Source: Hyphomicrobiales bacterium (lineage in GTDB: Bacteria > Pseudomonadota > Alphaproteobacteria > Rhizobiales > Beijerinckiaceae). Taken from it: a DNA stretch of 64,000 nt. The stretch spans positions 124,001 through 188,000 of the forward strand of contig JAQGKD010000043.1 of NCBI GenBank assembly GCA_028290285.1, in the 5' to 3' direction. The translations under genes and the position numbers were made by a program. Below, one piece after another: positions 24,703-34,534 of the stretch (its first letter is position 1; every line of letters starts with the position of its first letter). The notes under the pieces were generated by a model. That model was not told where the DNA came from. It was given only the letters and a program-made list of their open reading frames with translations, and did no database searches.

Positions 24703-26552
24703 GCGGGCGCGGTTGCTGCTGGAACCTGCTCCAGCGCGCGTAGCAGGGGCGCGGCTGCCTCCGAGCGGCGCATCAGGCTGTCGGTGTCGAAGAAGAGCGC
24801 GGGATCGTCCCAGGAGCCGCGTATTTCCATCATTAATTGCGGGCCCGCTTCGCGCGGGTTGCTGGTCGCTCCCGTCGTCTGGCGGGCAAGGGCGCGCAAC
24901 TGCATCGAGCGATCGGCGAGCGAGGCATTGCCGGTGACAGCCAACTGCACCCCAAGGCCTGAGACGGCGGCCTGATCGAGCTCAATGGTTCCGTCCGTCA
25001 CGCGGGCCGAGACGACGGCGGTGTCGAAGCCGGTACGGCCGCTGCGGACTTCCGTGACGATAGACAGGGGGCGCTTTTCGAGCCGGCGCAGCGCCTGTTC
25101 GAGATCGAGCCCGAGAATGTCGCCGTTGCGGAAGGTGATTTGAGCGCGGCCATCGAGCGAGCGCACGAGCTGGGCTACGGATTCGCCCTCGCCGTCGAGA
25201 GAGAACTGGCCGCTGGCCTCGCCGCTGACGCGGATGCCGCGCAGAGCATTTTTCATGAGGGCGCCCGAATCCACCTTGCTAAAGATGCCGGTGGCGCGCA
25301 TGTCGACGCCGTTCGAGCCGGGCGTAAAGCTCGCGCGTCCCTTCAACGTGCCGCCGTAAGCCTTTGCTTGACCTAACGTAAGGTCTAGCCGGCCATTGGT
25401 CAGGAGGATCGAGCAGCCGGTGTCGTCGAAGACGGCACTGCCCAATCTGGCGCGAGTGGCGGAGAAGCGCAGATCCACATCCGCGAAGTCGAGCGTCTTG
25501 AGGCTTAGGGCATCCCGGTTCCACTGGCCATCGGCGCCGGTGAGGCTCGGCAGGTCTGAGACGAGCGGGGAGAGAACGAGCATGTCGCTCGCGAGCGTGC
25601 CCGAGAGCGTGGGGCGCACATTGGTGCCTTGCAGGGCGAGCGTGCCCTCGAAGCTGTTGCCATCGACCGTCATGCGCAGGCCCGACAAGGCCAGCGAGCG
25701 CAGGCCGGCGCGTGCCGACCCGGTGAGACTGACATTGGCGAGGGGTCCCGGCAGTGGCACCTGCCAGCCGAACGTGCCCATTAATCCGCGCAGCGACCGC
25801 GTGGAGGCGGCGACCCGCCCCTCATATTGCAGGCGCGGGCTGCTCGACAGGGCGCCGTTCGTCGACAGCGTCAGCGCCGTCGATTCGATTTTCATGGTCA
25901 TCGACGATTGTTCGCCACGCAGCAGGGCTGCGGGCTTGCCGAGCCATGCCGCGACTTCCGCGACTTCGCCCTGCCAGCTCATGGACCCGTTGAGAGACGC
26001 GGGCGAACTGAGGCGCGGCCAGTCGAGCGTCAGATTGATGTCGCCGACCGTCGTGTCGATCTGGTTCGCCTTGCTCGTTACATGGGCGGTTCCGTCGGCG
26101 ATGCTGATGATTCCCAGGCGCGCCTCGTCGGCCCCTGCGGCCTCCGGCGTGGACGGCAAGGTGTCGCTGGCGCGCGCGAGGGCGCCGGTCCGGCGCAGCG
26201 CCTCTCCGTCAAGGTCATACGTGATTGTGGGGGAAATCAGCAGCAGGGACGCCAACTCCATGCGTCCCGCGATCAGCGGCAGCAGCCGCAGGTCGCCTTT
26301 CAGGATGTCCGTATCGATGATGAGGGAGCCGTTCTCATCGGATATGGTGACGTTTTCTAGCTTGATACGGGGACGCGGTAGAACTGCGAAGGTCGCACGT
26401 CCCCCCGCATAGGCGCGAAGGCCCGACGTCTGCATAACCTGCGCAGCCAGTTCGCGGCGCAGTGCCTCTCCCGAGAGAGTCCAGGGCGCCGCGGCTGCGC
26501 CGAGGGCTGCGAGCACGACCGGGACGGCCAGCCATTTCCAGGAAAATTTCAT
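24687..26552 (-). CDS. AsmA-family protein
   Basis: 621 residues from the ATG at 26552. One N-terminal membrane anchor (WLAVPVVLAALGAAAAP) is followed by an AsmA-like N-domain with LRAYAGGRATFAVLPRPRIKLENVTI. Beta-strand repeats follow, and a C-terminal AsmA_2 segment has SGEASGQFSLDGEGES, LVRSLDGRAQITFRNGDILGLDLEQALR and VRSGRTGFD. AsmA-like proteins are inner-membrane-anchored periplasmic bridges that affect outer-membrane lipid transport and assembly. The gene converges with the permease gene and the two coding ends overlap by 16 bases. An upstream frame to 26636 lacks a ribosome site. Confidence 0.9.
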   Translation of the reverse strand: MKFSWKWLAVPVVLAALGAAAAPWTLSGEALRRELAAQVMQTSGLRAYAGGRATFAVLPRPRIKLENVTISDENGSLIIDTDILKGDLRLLPLIAGRMELASLLLISPTITYDLDGEALRRTGALARASDTLPSTPEAAGADEARLGIISIADGTAHVTSKANQIDTTVGDINLTLDWPRLSSPASLNGSMSWQGEVAEVAAWLGKPAALLRGEQSSMTMKIESTALTLSTNGALSSSPRLQYEGRVAASTRSLRGLMGTFGWQVPLPGPLANVSLTGSARAGLRSLALSGLRMTVDGNSFEGTLALQGTNVRPTLSGTLASDMLVLSPLVSDLPSLTGADGQWNRDALSLKTLDFADVDLRFSATRARLGSAVFDDTGCSILLTNGRLDLTLGQAKAYGGTLKGRASFTPGSNGVDMRATGIFSKVDSGALMKNALRGIRVSGEASGQFSLDGEGESVAQLVRSLDGRAQITFRNGDILGLDLEQALRRLEKRPLSIVTEVRSGRTGFDTAVVSARVTDGTIELDQAAVSGLGVQLAVTGNASLADRSMQLRALARQTTGATSNPREAGPQLMMEIRGSWDDPALFFDTDSLMRRSEAAAPLLRALEQVPAATAPAQTEP

Positions 26553-26850
26553 TCGATTCGTGAACTCAATCAGGCTTCGGTGGAGAGGGCGCGGCACAGC
26601 TTGCAGGGTTGGCGCACCCAGGACAAGTGAGGGCACGAAGACGGCGCAACGAAGGCGACCTCACCCGGGGTCAATGCAGTCCGGTGCACAGCCCGGTTAT
26701 TCTCGCCACTGTTGCCAAATCGACAGCATGAGCTTTGCTATTATACGAATTTTGGCTGGCGGTCCCACTTGACGCATGTCATGGCCCCGGAAAACGCCTT
26801 GCTGTCCTCTGACGAGTGATCCCCAGGATTTCCGACGAGGAACGACAATC

Positions 26851-27261
26851 ATGACCGCAGCCACTCAGAAATCGACGACGAGCGCGCATCTGCGCCGCAT
26901 CCGGCTTGAGCGCGTGCACGCGAAAAACGAGGCAGCGGCGACGACAGGCGAGGCCTACGAGTTCGTGGCGCCGCTCGACGACAGCGCTCATATCAGCCCC
27001 GAGGACTGGAAGCGCGAACGGGCTCTCTGCTTTGTCCACAAGATCGAGCAGGGCGATGTCGTCCAGCGCGGGCTCCTCGTGCATCGTCAAGGCGGTGCGG
27101 GTGGCGGAACATGGCAGTTCGACTACGCGCTTTGGGAGGGCGACGAGGAATCCGGCTTCCGCTTCGACGCGCATCGATTCATGGTGGACGAGTACGTATC
27201 GGTGCGCGACGCCGACGGCGATGTGCGCACGTTCAAGATCGCCAGCGTCAAGCCCGTCTGA
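26851..27261 (+). CDS. Conserved hypothetical protein, 136 residues
   Basis: The ATG at 26851 follows GACGAGGAA. The protein is soluble with no signal peptide. It is charged, with RIRLERVHAKNEAAA at the start, a central TWQFDYALWEG and EYVSVRDADGDVRTFKIASV at the end. The alternating hydrophobic pattern in the second half suggests a small beta barrel. No function is recognised. The stretch 26553-26850 between this gene and the divergent AsmA gene holds no other gene that I can support. A strong hairpin follows the stop. Confidence 0.75.
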   Translation: MTAATQKSTTSAHLRRIRLERVHAKNEAAATTGEAYEFVAPLDDSAHISPEDWKRERALCFVHKIEQGDVVQRGLLVHRQGGAGGGTWQFDYALWEGDEESGFRFDAHRFMVDEYVSVRDADGDVRTFKIASVKPV

Positions 27262-27279
27262 CTCTGGCTAGGCGTGCAA

Positions 27280-27313
27280 CCGGCGGTCCGGCGTTCATGC
27301 GCCGGACCGCCGG
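27280..27313. terminator. Bidirectional hairpin between convergent genes
   Basis: A perfect 14-bp inverted repeat (27280-27293 and 27300-27313) with a 6-base loop lies between the hypothetical gene and the RND pump stop. It is very GC-rich, with only short T runs on either side, so terminator function is likely but not certain. Confidence 0.65.
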
Positions 27314-27317
27314 CTTG

Positions 27318-30300
27318 CTATTCGGCGGGTTCGAATGCGCCTGTCGCCGGGGCGGCGGAAGACGCGACCTTCTGCGAGCGGCCGGACAGGTAGCTGTCCA
27401 CCTTGTCGAGGTAATAATAAACGACCGGCGTGATGAAGAGCGTCAGCAATTGCGAGACGCAGAGGCCGCCGACGATGGCGATGCCGAGCGGCTGCCGCAA
27501 TTCCGCACCTGCGCCGGTGCCGAGCGCGATCGGCACGGCGCCGAGGATGGCGGCCAACGTCGTCATCAGGATCGGACGAAAGCGGATCAGCGCCGCCTCG
27601 CGGATGGCCGGCAGGGCATCGAGTCCCTCGTTCCGGCGCTCGATCGCGAAGTCGATCATCATGATCGCGTTCTTCTTCACGATGCCGACGAGCAAGAGGA
27701 TACCGATGATCGCGATGACCGAGAGGTCGAGGCCGACCATGTTCAGCGCGATCAGCGCACCCAGGCCTGCCGACGGCAGACCGGACAGAATAGTGATCGG
27801 GTGAATGAAGCTCTCGTAGAGAACGCCAAGCACGATGTAGATCGTCAGCACGGCCGCGAGGATCAGCGGCACCTGTCCGCGCTGCGCGTCCTGGAAGAGG
27901 GCGGCCGTGCCGGAGAAGTTCGTGCTGATGGTCGCCGGCAGACTGATGGTGGCTTCGGTGCGTCGGATAGCTTCCACCGCTTCACCAATCGAAACGCCCG
28001 GAGCCGTGTTGAAGGACAGGGTCACGGCGGGCTGCTGCGATTGCCGGTTGACCGTCAGCGGGCCGACGGTCCGCCTGATCGTGGCGACCTGGTCGAGCGG
28101 AATGATCGGGGCCGATGAGACGCCGGCGCCGCCCGTGGTCGAACCTGTCCCGGTCGTGCCCGAGCCTGCGGTCTGGGCGACGGCGGCGGCCGTGCCGCCA
28201 GCGCCCGTCTGGGCGCGGATGAAGATGCGCCCGAGAGCTGCGGGATCGTTGCGGAAGTCGCCTTGTGCTTCCATCAGCACCGCGTAATCGGCGGACTGCG
28301 TGAAGATGGTCGAGATCTGGCGGTTGCCGTAGGTGTTGTAGAGAGCTGCGCGGATCTGGTCCGATGTCAGGCCAAAAGCGGCGGCCTTTTCGCGGTCGAT
28401 GTCAACGGAGAGCTGCGGATTGCGAATCTGCAGGTCGGTCGTCACGTCGCGCAGCACGGGCAGTTGCTGCATACGCGCGAGCATTTCCGGCGACTTTTCG
28501 TAGAGGGCCGGGAGATCGCCCGATTGCAGCGTGTACTGATATTGCGCGCGCGCGGTGCGGCCGCCGTTGAGGTTCAGGTTTTGAACCGGATTGAACACGC
28601 TCGTAATGCCGGTCACCTGAGCCGTCGTGCGACGCAGCCGCGAGATTACGTCGGAGATCGGCCCGCGATCTTTCTTCGGCTTGAGGGCGACGAAAATATT
28701 GCCCTGGTTGTTGTTGCCGCCGCCGCCGGCATTCGACGTGACGTAGTCGACAGCCGGATCCTTCATCACGATCTGCGCGACCTGCTGCTGCTTCTCCATC
28801 ATGGTGGGAAAGCCGATGTCGGGGGCGGCCTCGGTTGAGCCGCTGAGGAAGCCTGTGTCTTCTATCGGGAAGAAGCCCTTGGGAATCCAGCCGAACATCA
28901 TCACGCTGGCCACGAAGGTCGCCAGCGTGATTGCGACCATGACCAGGCGGAAGCGCAGGACGAGATCGAGCATCCAGCGATAGGCATCGGTAATTCCGTC
29001 GAGGCCGCGATCGACCGTGCGGGACAGGAACCCCGGCACGGCGTGGTGGTCGACCGGTTTAAGGATGCGGGCGCAGAGCATCGGCGTCAGCGTCAGCGAC
29101 ACGAATCCCGAGACGAGAATGGCGCAGGAGATGACGACGGCAAATTCGCGGAAAACTCGGCCGACGACGCCGCCCATCAGCAGGACGGGAATGAACACGG
29201 CCACCAGCGACAGGGTGATCGACACGATGGTGAAGCTGATTTCCTTCGAGCCTTTGAGCGCCGCCTCGAAGGGCTTCATGCCCGCCTCGATGTGGCGCAC
29301 GATGTTCTCGAGCATCACGATCGCGTCGTCGACGACGAAGCCCACCGCCAGCGTGATCGCCAGCAGCGAGATGTTGTCGATCGAATAGCCGAACAGATAC
29401 ATGAAGGCGCAGGTGCCGATCAGCGAGACGGGCAAAGCCAGCGCGGGAATGAGCGTCGCTGCGATGGTCTTCAGGAACATGAAGATCACGAGCACGACCA
29501 GTGCGATCGACAGGCCAAGCGTGAATTCCACGTCTTCCACGGATTCGCGGATCGACAGCGAGCGGTCGTTGAGCACAAAGGCCTGAACCGACGGCGGCAA
29601 TTGCGCCTGATAGCCCGGCAGCTTGGCTTTCACGGCATCGACGACCTGAACGGTATTGGCGTCGGACTGGCGGAAGATGGCGAGCAGGATGGCGCGATCA
29701 TTGCCCTGCCACGCCGCGATCTGGTCGTTTTCAACGGAATCGACGACACGGGCGATGTCACCCAGCCGCACCGGTGCACCGTTGCGCCAGGCTACCGCGA
29801 GATCGCGATAGCCTTCGGCGCGCTCGATCTGACCGGAGGCCGTCAGCGTTACGTTCTGGCCATTGCCGCGCAAGCTGCCGACGGGGGTCGAGGAATTGGC
29901 GGCGGCGACCGCGTTGCGTACATCGGCGAGCGTCAGGTTGCGCGCGGCGGCCGCATCCGGATCTGCTTCGATGCGAACGGCGAATTTCTGCTGGCCGAAG
30001 ATGGCGACCTGCGCGACGCCGGGGATCTGCGAGATCTGCTGGGCGAAAATCTGTTCCGCGTAGTCGTTGGTGGTCGACAGCGGCAGGGTCGGGGAGGCGA
30101 GGCTCAGGAAAAGTACGGGCGAGTCGGCCGGATTGACCTTCCTGAAACTCGGCGGCGACGTCATTTCCTGTGGCAGGCGGCGCAAAGTGGCGGTGATCTG
30201 CGACTGGACATCCAGCGCGGCGCCGTCGATTTCACGATCCAGGTCGAACTGCATAGTGATGTTGGTCTGCCCCGTGGAGGAGCGAGACGTCATCAGCGTG

Positions 30301-30530
30301 ATGCCCGGGATAGTCGCGAAGGCGCGTTCGAGAGGGGCTGCGACGGAGGCCGCCATGGTCTCGGGATTGGCGCCGGCCAGCTGGGCATTGACGTTGATTG
30401 TCGGAAAGTCGACGCGGGGGAGCGCTGCGACGGGGAGCTTCATGAAGCCAAAAATGCCGAACACAATGAACGACACCATCAGCAGTGTCGTCATGACGGG
30501 TCGGCGGATGCAGAGTTCAGGAAGCGACAT
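27318..30530 (-). CDS. RND-family multidrug efflux transporter, inner-membrane pump (MdtB/MdtC-like)
   Basis: 1070 residues, the normal HAE1 RND length. It starts MSLPELCIRRPVMTTLLMV with helix 1. The proton-relay Asp401-Asp402 stands in GFVVDDAIVMLENI of helix 4, and two porter repeats flank the helices. Near residues 770-800 there is a Gly/Thr/Ala/Ser-rich insertion not typical of AcrB. It pumps drugs or toxic small molecules out of the periplasm using the proton gradient. The start overlaps the adaptor stop as TAATG on the minus strand, so they are translationally coupled. No TolC-type outer-membrane channel is in the window. Confidence 0.95.
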   Translation of the reverse strand: MSLPELCIRRPVMTTLLMVSFIVFGIFGFMKLPVAALPRVDFPTINVNAQLAGANPETMAASVAAPLERAFATIPGITLMTSRSSTGQTNITMQFDLDREIDGAALDVQSQITATLRRLPQEMTSPPSFRKVNPADSPVLFLSLASPTLPLSTTNDYAEQIFAQQISQIPGVAQVAIFGQQKFAVRIEADPDAAAARNLTLADVRNAVAAANSSTPVGSLRGNGQNVTLTASGQIERAEGYRDLAVAWRNGAPVRLGDIARVVDSVENDQIAAWQGNDRAILLAIFRQSDANTVQVVDAVKAKLPGYQAQLPPSVQAFVLNDRSLSIRESVEDVEFTLGLSIALVVLVIFMFLKTIAATLIPALALPVSLIGTCAFMYLFGYSIDNISLLAITLAVGFVVDDAIVMLENIVRHIEAGMKPFEAALKGSKEISFTIVSITLSLVAVFIPVLLMGGVVGRVFREFAVVISCAILVSGFVSLTLTPMLCARILKPVDHHAVPGFLSRTVDRGLDGITDAYRWMLDLVLRFRLVMVAITLATFVASVMMFGWIPKGFFPIEDTGFLSGSTEAAPDIGFPTMMEKQQQVAQIVMKDPAVDYVTSNAGGGGNNNQGNIFVALKPKKDRGPISDVISRLRRTTAQVTGITSVFNPVQNLNLNGGRTARAQYQYTLQSGDLPALYEKSPEMLARMQQLPVLRDVTTDLQIRNPQLSVDIDREKAAAFGLTSDQIRAALYNTYGNRQISTIFTQSADYAVLMEAQGDFRNDPAALGRIFIRAQTGAGGTAAAVAQTAGSGTTGTGSTTGGAGVSSAPIIPLDQVATIRRTVGPLTVNRQSQQPAVTLSFNTAPGVSIGEAVEAIRRTEATISLPATISTNFSGTAALFQDAQRGQVPLILAAVLTIYIVLGVLYESFIHPITILSGLPSAGLGALIALNMVGLDLSVIAIIGILLLVGIVKKNAIMMIDFAIERRNEGLDALPAIREAALIRFRPILMTTLAAILGAVPIALGTGAGAELRQPLGIAIVGGLCVSQLLTLFITPVVYYYLDKVDSYLSGRSQKVASSAAPATGAFEPAE

Positions 30531-31810
30531 TAGGATGCGCCCTTCTTGGCTTCGGCAGTCCTTATTTCCACTTTTGACCCGTTCATCAGGGTCAGCGCGC
30601 CATCGACCACGACGCTCTCGCCACCCTTCAGCCCAGACGTTACGATGTCACGTCCCTCCTGCGATCGGCCGAGTTGAACCGGCTGCACGCGAGCGACACC
30701 GTTCTCGATGACATAGACGTAACTGCCGCTTTGCCCGACCTGCACCGCCGACCGCGGGATGCTGACGGTGTCGGGCTCAGTGCGAAGACTGACGCGAACC
30801 GAGCAGAGCTGGCCCGACCATAGAACTTCGTTCGGATTGTCGAAGACGGCGCGGACGGTCAGCGTGCCTGTCGTGGGATCGATCGTATTGTCGATGACCG
30901 CGATCTTGCCTTTGGCGGTTACTGTCGTGCCCTGCGGGGTCACCAGCACTTCGGAATCGTTGCGCAGGCTCGCGGCGCGCAGATCCGGCAGCAGGCGCTG
31001 GGGCACGGAGAAGGCGACATAGATCGGCGTGGTCTGAACGATCGTCGTGAGGGTGCCCGTCGAGGTGCTGTCGCCCGAGCGGATGATGTTGCCGGCCTTT
31101 TGCGTAAAGGTGCTGACGCGGCCGGTGATCGGAGCCTTTATCGTGTACCAGCTGAGCTGGACTTTCAGGTTCTCGATCTGCGCTTCGTCACCCATGATCG
31201 CAGCGCGGACCCCCGCGGCTGTGGTTCTGGCATTGTCGAGATTGACCTGCGTTCCCGACTGCTTCGAAATCAGTTCGGTGAAGCGGCGCACATCGCGTTC
31301 GGCCTGTTCGAGGAGCGTCTGGTCACGCGCCAGGGTCGCCTCGGCCTGTTTGATCTGGGCCTCGACCTGACGCGAGTCGAGCTTCACGAGGATGTCGCCG
31401 GCCTTCACTGCGGCGCCGTCTGCCACGAGAATGCTGTCGATCTGCGCGTCGATGCGACTGCGGATCGCGACGCTCGCGATCGGTTGAACGGAGCCCACGG
31501 CTTCAGCGCGCACTTCCATGGGGCCACGCAGCACAGTCTCCACGCGCACATTCGCGGCCGGGCGGTTCTGCGCGCCCTGCGCTCCGCGCGCGGGCACCGT
31601 TCCCTCCGTGGCAGCGCGAACGGGCACGCCGGCCGGCTTCTCAGTCGGGAGCATCGCAGTTACGGGAGAGGGCAGGTGTGAACGGATCGACATGGCCTGA
31701 TTACCCCAGCCGGGAAACCAACCATCGACCGTTGTCGGCCAGATCAGGGCTGCCGCGAAGGCTCCGACCGCGCAAGTCAGAAGGAGCTTCGTGGACGTGG
31801 CGATCTTCAT
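30530..31810 (-). CDS. RND efflux periplasmic adaptor subunit (MdtA-like membrane fusion protein)
   Basis: 426 residues. The N-terminal signal or anchor TKLLLTCAVGAFAAALIW is followed by a Pro/Ala/Arg-rich linker of some 60 residues. The biotinyl-lipoyl half-motif DGAAVKAGDILVKLDSRQ comes next, then a coiled-coil hairpin (EAQIKQAEATLARDQTLLEQAERDV region), the second lipoyl half with WYTIKAPITGRVS, and the beta-barrel domain. It docks the RND pump to an outer-membrane channel. The order adaptor-pump with TAATG overlap shows a two-gene operon. The stretch 31811-32052 upstream holds no gene that I can see. Confidence 0.94.
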   Translation of the reverse strand: MKIATSTKLLLTCAVGAFAAALIWPTTVDGWFPGWGNQAMSIRSHLPSPVTAMLPTEKPAGVPVRAATEGTVPARGAQGAQNRPAANVRVETVLRGPMEVRAEAVGSVQPIASVAIRSRIDAQIDSILVADGAAVKAGDILVKLDSRQVEAQIKQAEATLARDQTLLEQAERDVRRFTELISKQSGTQVNLDNARTTAAGVRAAIMGDEAQIENLKVQLSWYTIKAPITGRVSTFTQKAGNIIRSGDSTSTGTLTTIVQTTPIYVAFSVPQRLLPDLRAASLRNDSEVLVTPQGTTVTAKGKIAVIDNTIDPTTGTLTVRAVFDNPNEVLWSGQLCSVRVSLRTEPDTVSIPRSAVQVGQSGSYVYVIENGVARVQPVQLGRSQEGRDIVTSGLKGGESVVVDGALTLMNGSKVEIRTAEAKKGAS

Positions 31811-32052
31811 TCGTGCCTCCCGTTGCGAAGCGCGACGCGGCTGGTGGTTGGACGGCTACCGCCGCCAGCTCTTCATCGTCGCACTTCGGGATCGTATATA
31901 AACCAGATCCCACCATTTGGCATCAGGAGCCCTTGGCTTGGCAAGGGGCACGGCTGGCGTCGTCGCCCAATATCTGGTGATCGACAGAGTATACTATGGA
32001 ATTTCGGCTGGATAAGTTTGTGGATCGGCCAAGGGCGAGGATCCGGATCGGG

Positions 32053-32442
32053 TCAGCCGGGAACGCGCGTCAGCTCATCCGCCAGGGCCTTGGCCAGATC
32101 TTCCATCCGGAAGGGCTTCTGCACGACCCCGCGCATATTGTGGGATACAGGCACGCCGGTACGGCCATAGCCGGTCGTGAATACGAAGGGGCAATCGATG
32201 CGGGCGAGGGCGTCCGCGACGGGATCGATCTTCTGGCTGCCGAGGTTCACGTCGAGCACGGCCGCATCGATCTCGCCACGCGCGATCAGTGACAGGGCAT
32301 CGTCGATCTGAGCCGCGGAGCCGGCCACGATGCAGCCGAGGTCGGTCAACATGTCCTCGAGGGTCATCGCGATGAACGGTTCGTCCTCCACGACGAGCAC
32401 ACGGCGCCCCAGGAGGGCTGCGTGGTGGTCGTTCTCGGCCAT
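32053..32442 (-). CDS. Single-domain response regulator
   Basis: 129 residues from the ATG at 32442 after AAGGAA. Only a receiver domain is present: acidic pair Asp20/Glu21 in VVEDEPF, phospho-acceptor Asp64 in AVLDVN, a Thr near 89 (FTTGYG), and Lys about 110 in VQKPF. There is no output domain, as in CheY- or FixJ-family single-domain regulators. It would pass phosphoryl groups from a histidine kinase not seen here. In rhizobia such proteins near polysaccharide genes may tune stress or EPS output, but the partner is unknown. Confidence 0.9.
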   Translation of the reverse strand: MAENDHHAALLGRRVLVVEDEPFIAMTLEDMLTDLGCIVAGSAAQIDDALSLIARGEIDAAVLDVNLGSQKIDPVADALARIDCPFVFTTGYGRTGVPVSHNMRGVVQKPFRMEDLAKALADELTRVPG

Positions 32443-32594
32443 TTGAATTCCTTTCACCGCAGCAATGAGCCCGGGCTTCGAAACGGGGACTGGTGGCAAG
32501 TCCCGACAATCAAGCCTGAGCGTCAGAACTGGTGCGGCACGCTGTTCTCATTTTCGAACATGGCGGTGCCCGAGACCATATGCAAGCGTCAGCG

Positions 32595-32963
32595 CTACTT
32601 TGGCGGCAGGCGGATTACGGCAGCCAGTGACAATAGGAGCCAGCCCGCGATGAGCAGGGAGCCTCCGGTCGGGGCAGCCATCGGAAACAATGAATGTCCC
32701 TTGAGCGCGCGCAGGGCGAGGTCTCCGCAAAAAAGGCCGGCGCCGGCCAGCACAACCCCGGCCGCGAGAATCGTCGTGCGGGTCGGGGTGGTGGCAAGGC
32801 ACAGGGCCGCCACGAGGGCTGCGTGAATCAGCGCGAACTGCGAGGCGGTCCGCAGGTTTTCGTCGTAGCCGCCGTGCGCGGCCAGAGCTGCCCCCGCGAT
32901 GCCGGCGGCCCCGATGAGACCGGCCAGAGCGGCCAATATGCGCGGAACGCTGGAAAGCCACAT
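32595..32963 (-). CDS. DUF423 (YgdD-like) membrane protein
   Basis: 122 residues with four hydrophobic helices. It has the family start (ILAALAGLIGAAGIAGAALAAHG), the middle segment TASQFALIHAALVAALCLA and a C-terminal MAAPTGGSLLIAGWLLL with the conserved P-x-G-G. DUF423 proteins are small inner-membrane proteins of unknown function. The gene is on the same strand as the EPS genes, 31 bases downstream of the sugar transferase, and may be read through from it. Confidence 0.9.
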   Translation of the reverse strand: MWLSSVPRILAALAGLIGAAGIAGAALAAHGGYDENLRTASQFALIHAALVAALCLATTPTRTTILAAGVVLAGAGLFCGDLALRALKGHSLFPMAAPTGGSLLIAGWLLLSLAAVIRLPPK

Positions 32964-32994
32964 GAAACTCGATCCTCGGGCAAGTCGTGCCGGT

Positions 32995-34533
32995 TCAGAA
33001 CGCGTTCTCCGTGTTGATCAGGGCAAACGGCGTTATGGCCAGGATATAGATGTCGAAGAAGATCGACCAGTTCTCAATATAATAGAGGTCGTGCTCGACG
33101 CGGTTCTGCAGCTTTTCGGGCGTGTCGGTCTCGCCGCGCCATCCGTTGACCTGGGCCCAACCGGTAATGCCGGGCTTGACCCTGTGACGGGCAAAGTAAC
33201 CGTCCACGACAGCCTCGAACGTGTTGTCGGGGGTGCGGGCATTGACCGGGTGGGGGCGTGGGCCGATGAGCGAAAGATTGCCGAAGAACACGACGTTGAA
33301 CAGTTGCGGCAACTCGTCGAGGGAGGCGCGACGGATGAAGCGGCCGACACGCGTGACGCGCGGGTCGTTGCGGGTGGCCTGCGTGGGGGACGTATACTCG
33401 AGCTTGTCGGTGTACATCGACCGGAATTTCCAGACGTCGATCGGCTCGTTGTTGAAGCCGTGCCGCTTCTGGCGAAAGAACACAGGGCCCCTGGAATCCA
33501 GCTTCACCGCGAGCGCCACCGCGAGCAGGACGGGCGAAAGGACGAGTAGCGCCAATGCGCCGACGATCCTGTCGAAAGCCGTCTTGAGAACGACGTCCCA
33601 GTCGGCAATGGGCTTGTCGAAGACATCCAGGACGGGAACGTTGCCGATGTAGGAATAGGACCGTGGACGGAAGCGCAGCTTGTTCGTGTGCGCCGAGAGG
33701 CGAATGTCGATCGGCAGCACCCACAGCTTGCGCAGCATCTGCAGAAGCCGGGTTTCGGCCGTGATAGGTACCGTGAATATGATGAGGTCTATGCGCGTGT
33801 GGCGCGCGAATTCCACGAGATCGTCCACGTTGCCGAGTTTTGGAAAGCCCGCGACGAGATCGGGGGAGCGATCGTCGGCTCTATCGTCGAACACGCCACA
33901 GATCTGCAGGTCGGAATCGACCTGACGCGTAAGAGCCTGAAGCAACAGGTCGCACGAGGGACCGCCGCCCACGATTGCGGTGCGCCGGTCCAGACGTCCG
34001 CCCCGCGTCAGATGCCGCACGATGATCGCGATGATCCCGCGCTCGATCATCAGCAGGCCGAATCCAATGCCGAAGAATGAAACGAGCCAGACTCGCGAAT
34101 AGATGCCTTCAGCCTTCCAGAGGAACACCAGGGCCTGCGATGCGAGGAACACGAGGGTCCAGCAGGCCAGCAGCTTCAGGCCGCTGCGCACAGGTGCGCG
34201 CAAGGCTGGGATGTCATTGAGATGCATGGCCTGGAAGATAACCAGCGCAAGCAGGTCGATCATCGCAATGGCATAGAAGTAATCGAGCGGATGCACGCCG
34301 GGTTGATAGAGGAAATGTATCAGCGTGCCTGTACATCCGATCAAGACAAACTCCAGCATCCTGACGGCGCCGGATATGACGACGGGTGACAGGGCGGAGC
34401 CGGAGGTGCGGTTGTCGAGCGTTTCCGCCAGTTGCGTCAGGTTTTTATTCTGGAGCGGCGCCGCCACCGCCTGCGAACTTCGCGGAATATCATCTGCTAG
34501 ACGTTGGAGATCGCTTGCATCGAATTTCGCCAT
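32995..34533 (-). CDS. Undecaprenyl-phosphate glucose/galactose phosphotransferase (WcaJ-like)
   Basis: 512 residues. Four N-terminal helices precede a Rossmann-like middle domain (GGGPSCDLLLQAL near 190), a fifth helix and the C-terminal bacterial sugar transferase domain. The catalytic part shows SRGPVFFRQKRHG, DVWKFRSMYTD, RRASLDELPQLFNV, GPRPHPV and ITGWAQVNGWRGET. It transfers a hexose-1-phosphate to undecaprenyl phosphate, the first committed step of exopolysaccharide repeat synthesis. It lies one base after the Wza-like lipoprotein gene, so the pair is an operon. Confidence 0.94.
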   Translation of the reverse strand: MAKFDASDLQRLADDIPRSSQAVAAPLQNKNLTQLAETLDNRTSGSALSPVVISGAVRMLEFVLIGCTGTLIHFLYQPGVHPLDYFYAIAMIDLLALVIFQAMHLNDIPALRAPVRSGLKLLACWTLVFLASQALVFLWKAEGIYSRVWLVSFFGIGFGLLMIERGIIAIIVRHLTRGGRLDRRTAIVGGGPSCDLLLQALTRQVDSDLQICGVFDDRADDRSPDLVAGFPKLGNVDDLVEFARHTRIDLIIFTVPITAETRLLQMLRKLWVLPIDIRLSAHTNKLRFRPRSYSYIGNVPVLDVFDKPIADWDVVLKTAFDRIVGALALLVLSPVLLAVALAVKLDSRGPVFFRQKRHGFNNEPIDVWKFRSMYTDKLEYTSPTQATRNDPRVTRVGRFIRRASLDELPQLFNVVFFGNLSLIGPRPHPVNARTPDNTFEAVVDGYFARHRVKPGITGWAQVNGWRGETDTPEKLQNRVEHDLYYIENWSIFFDIYILAITPFALINTENAF

Positions 34534-34534
34534 C

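Noticed and set aside
29043..30533. 496-codon frame antisense to the RND pump
   Set aside because: Shadow of a well-conserved gene; no ribosome site and no domain.
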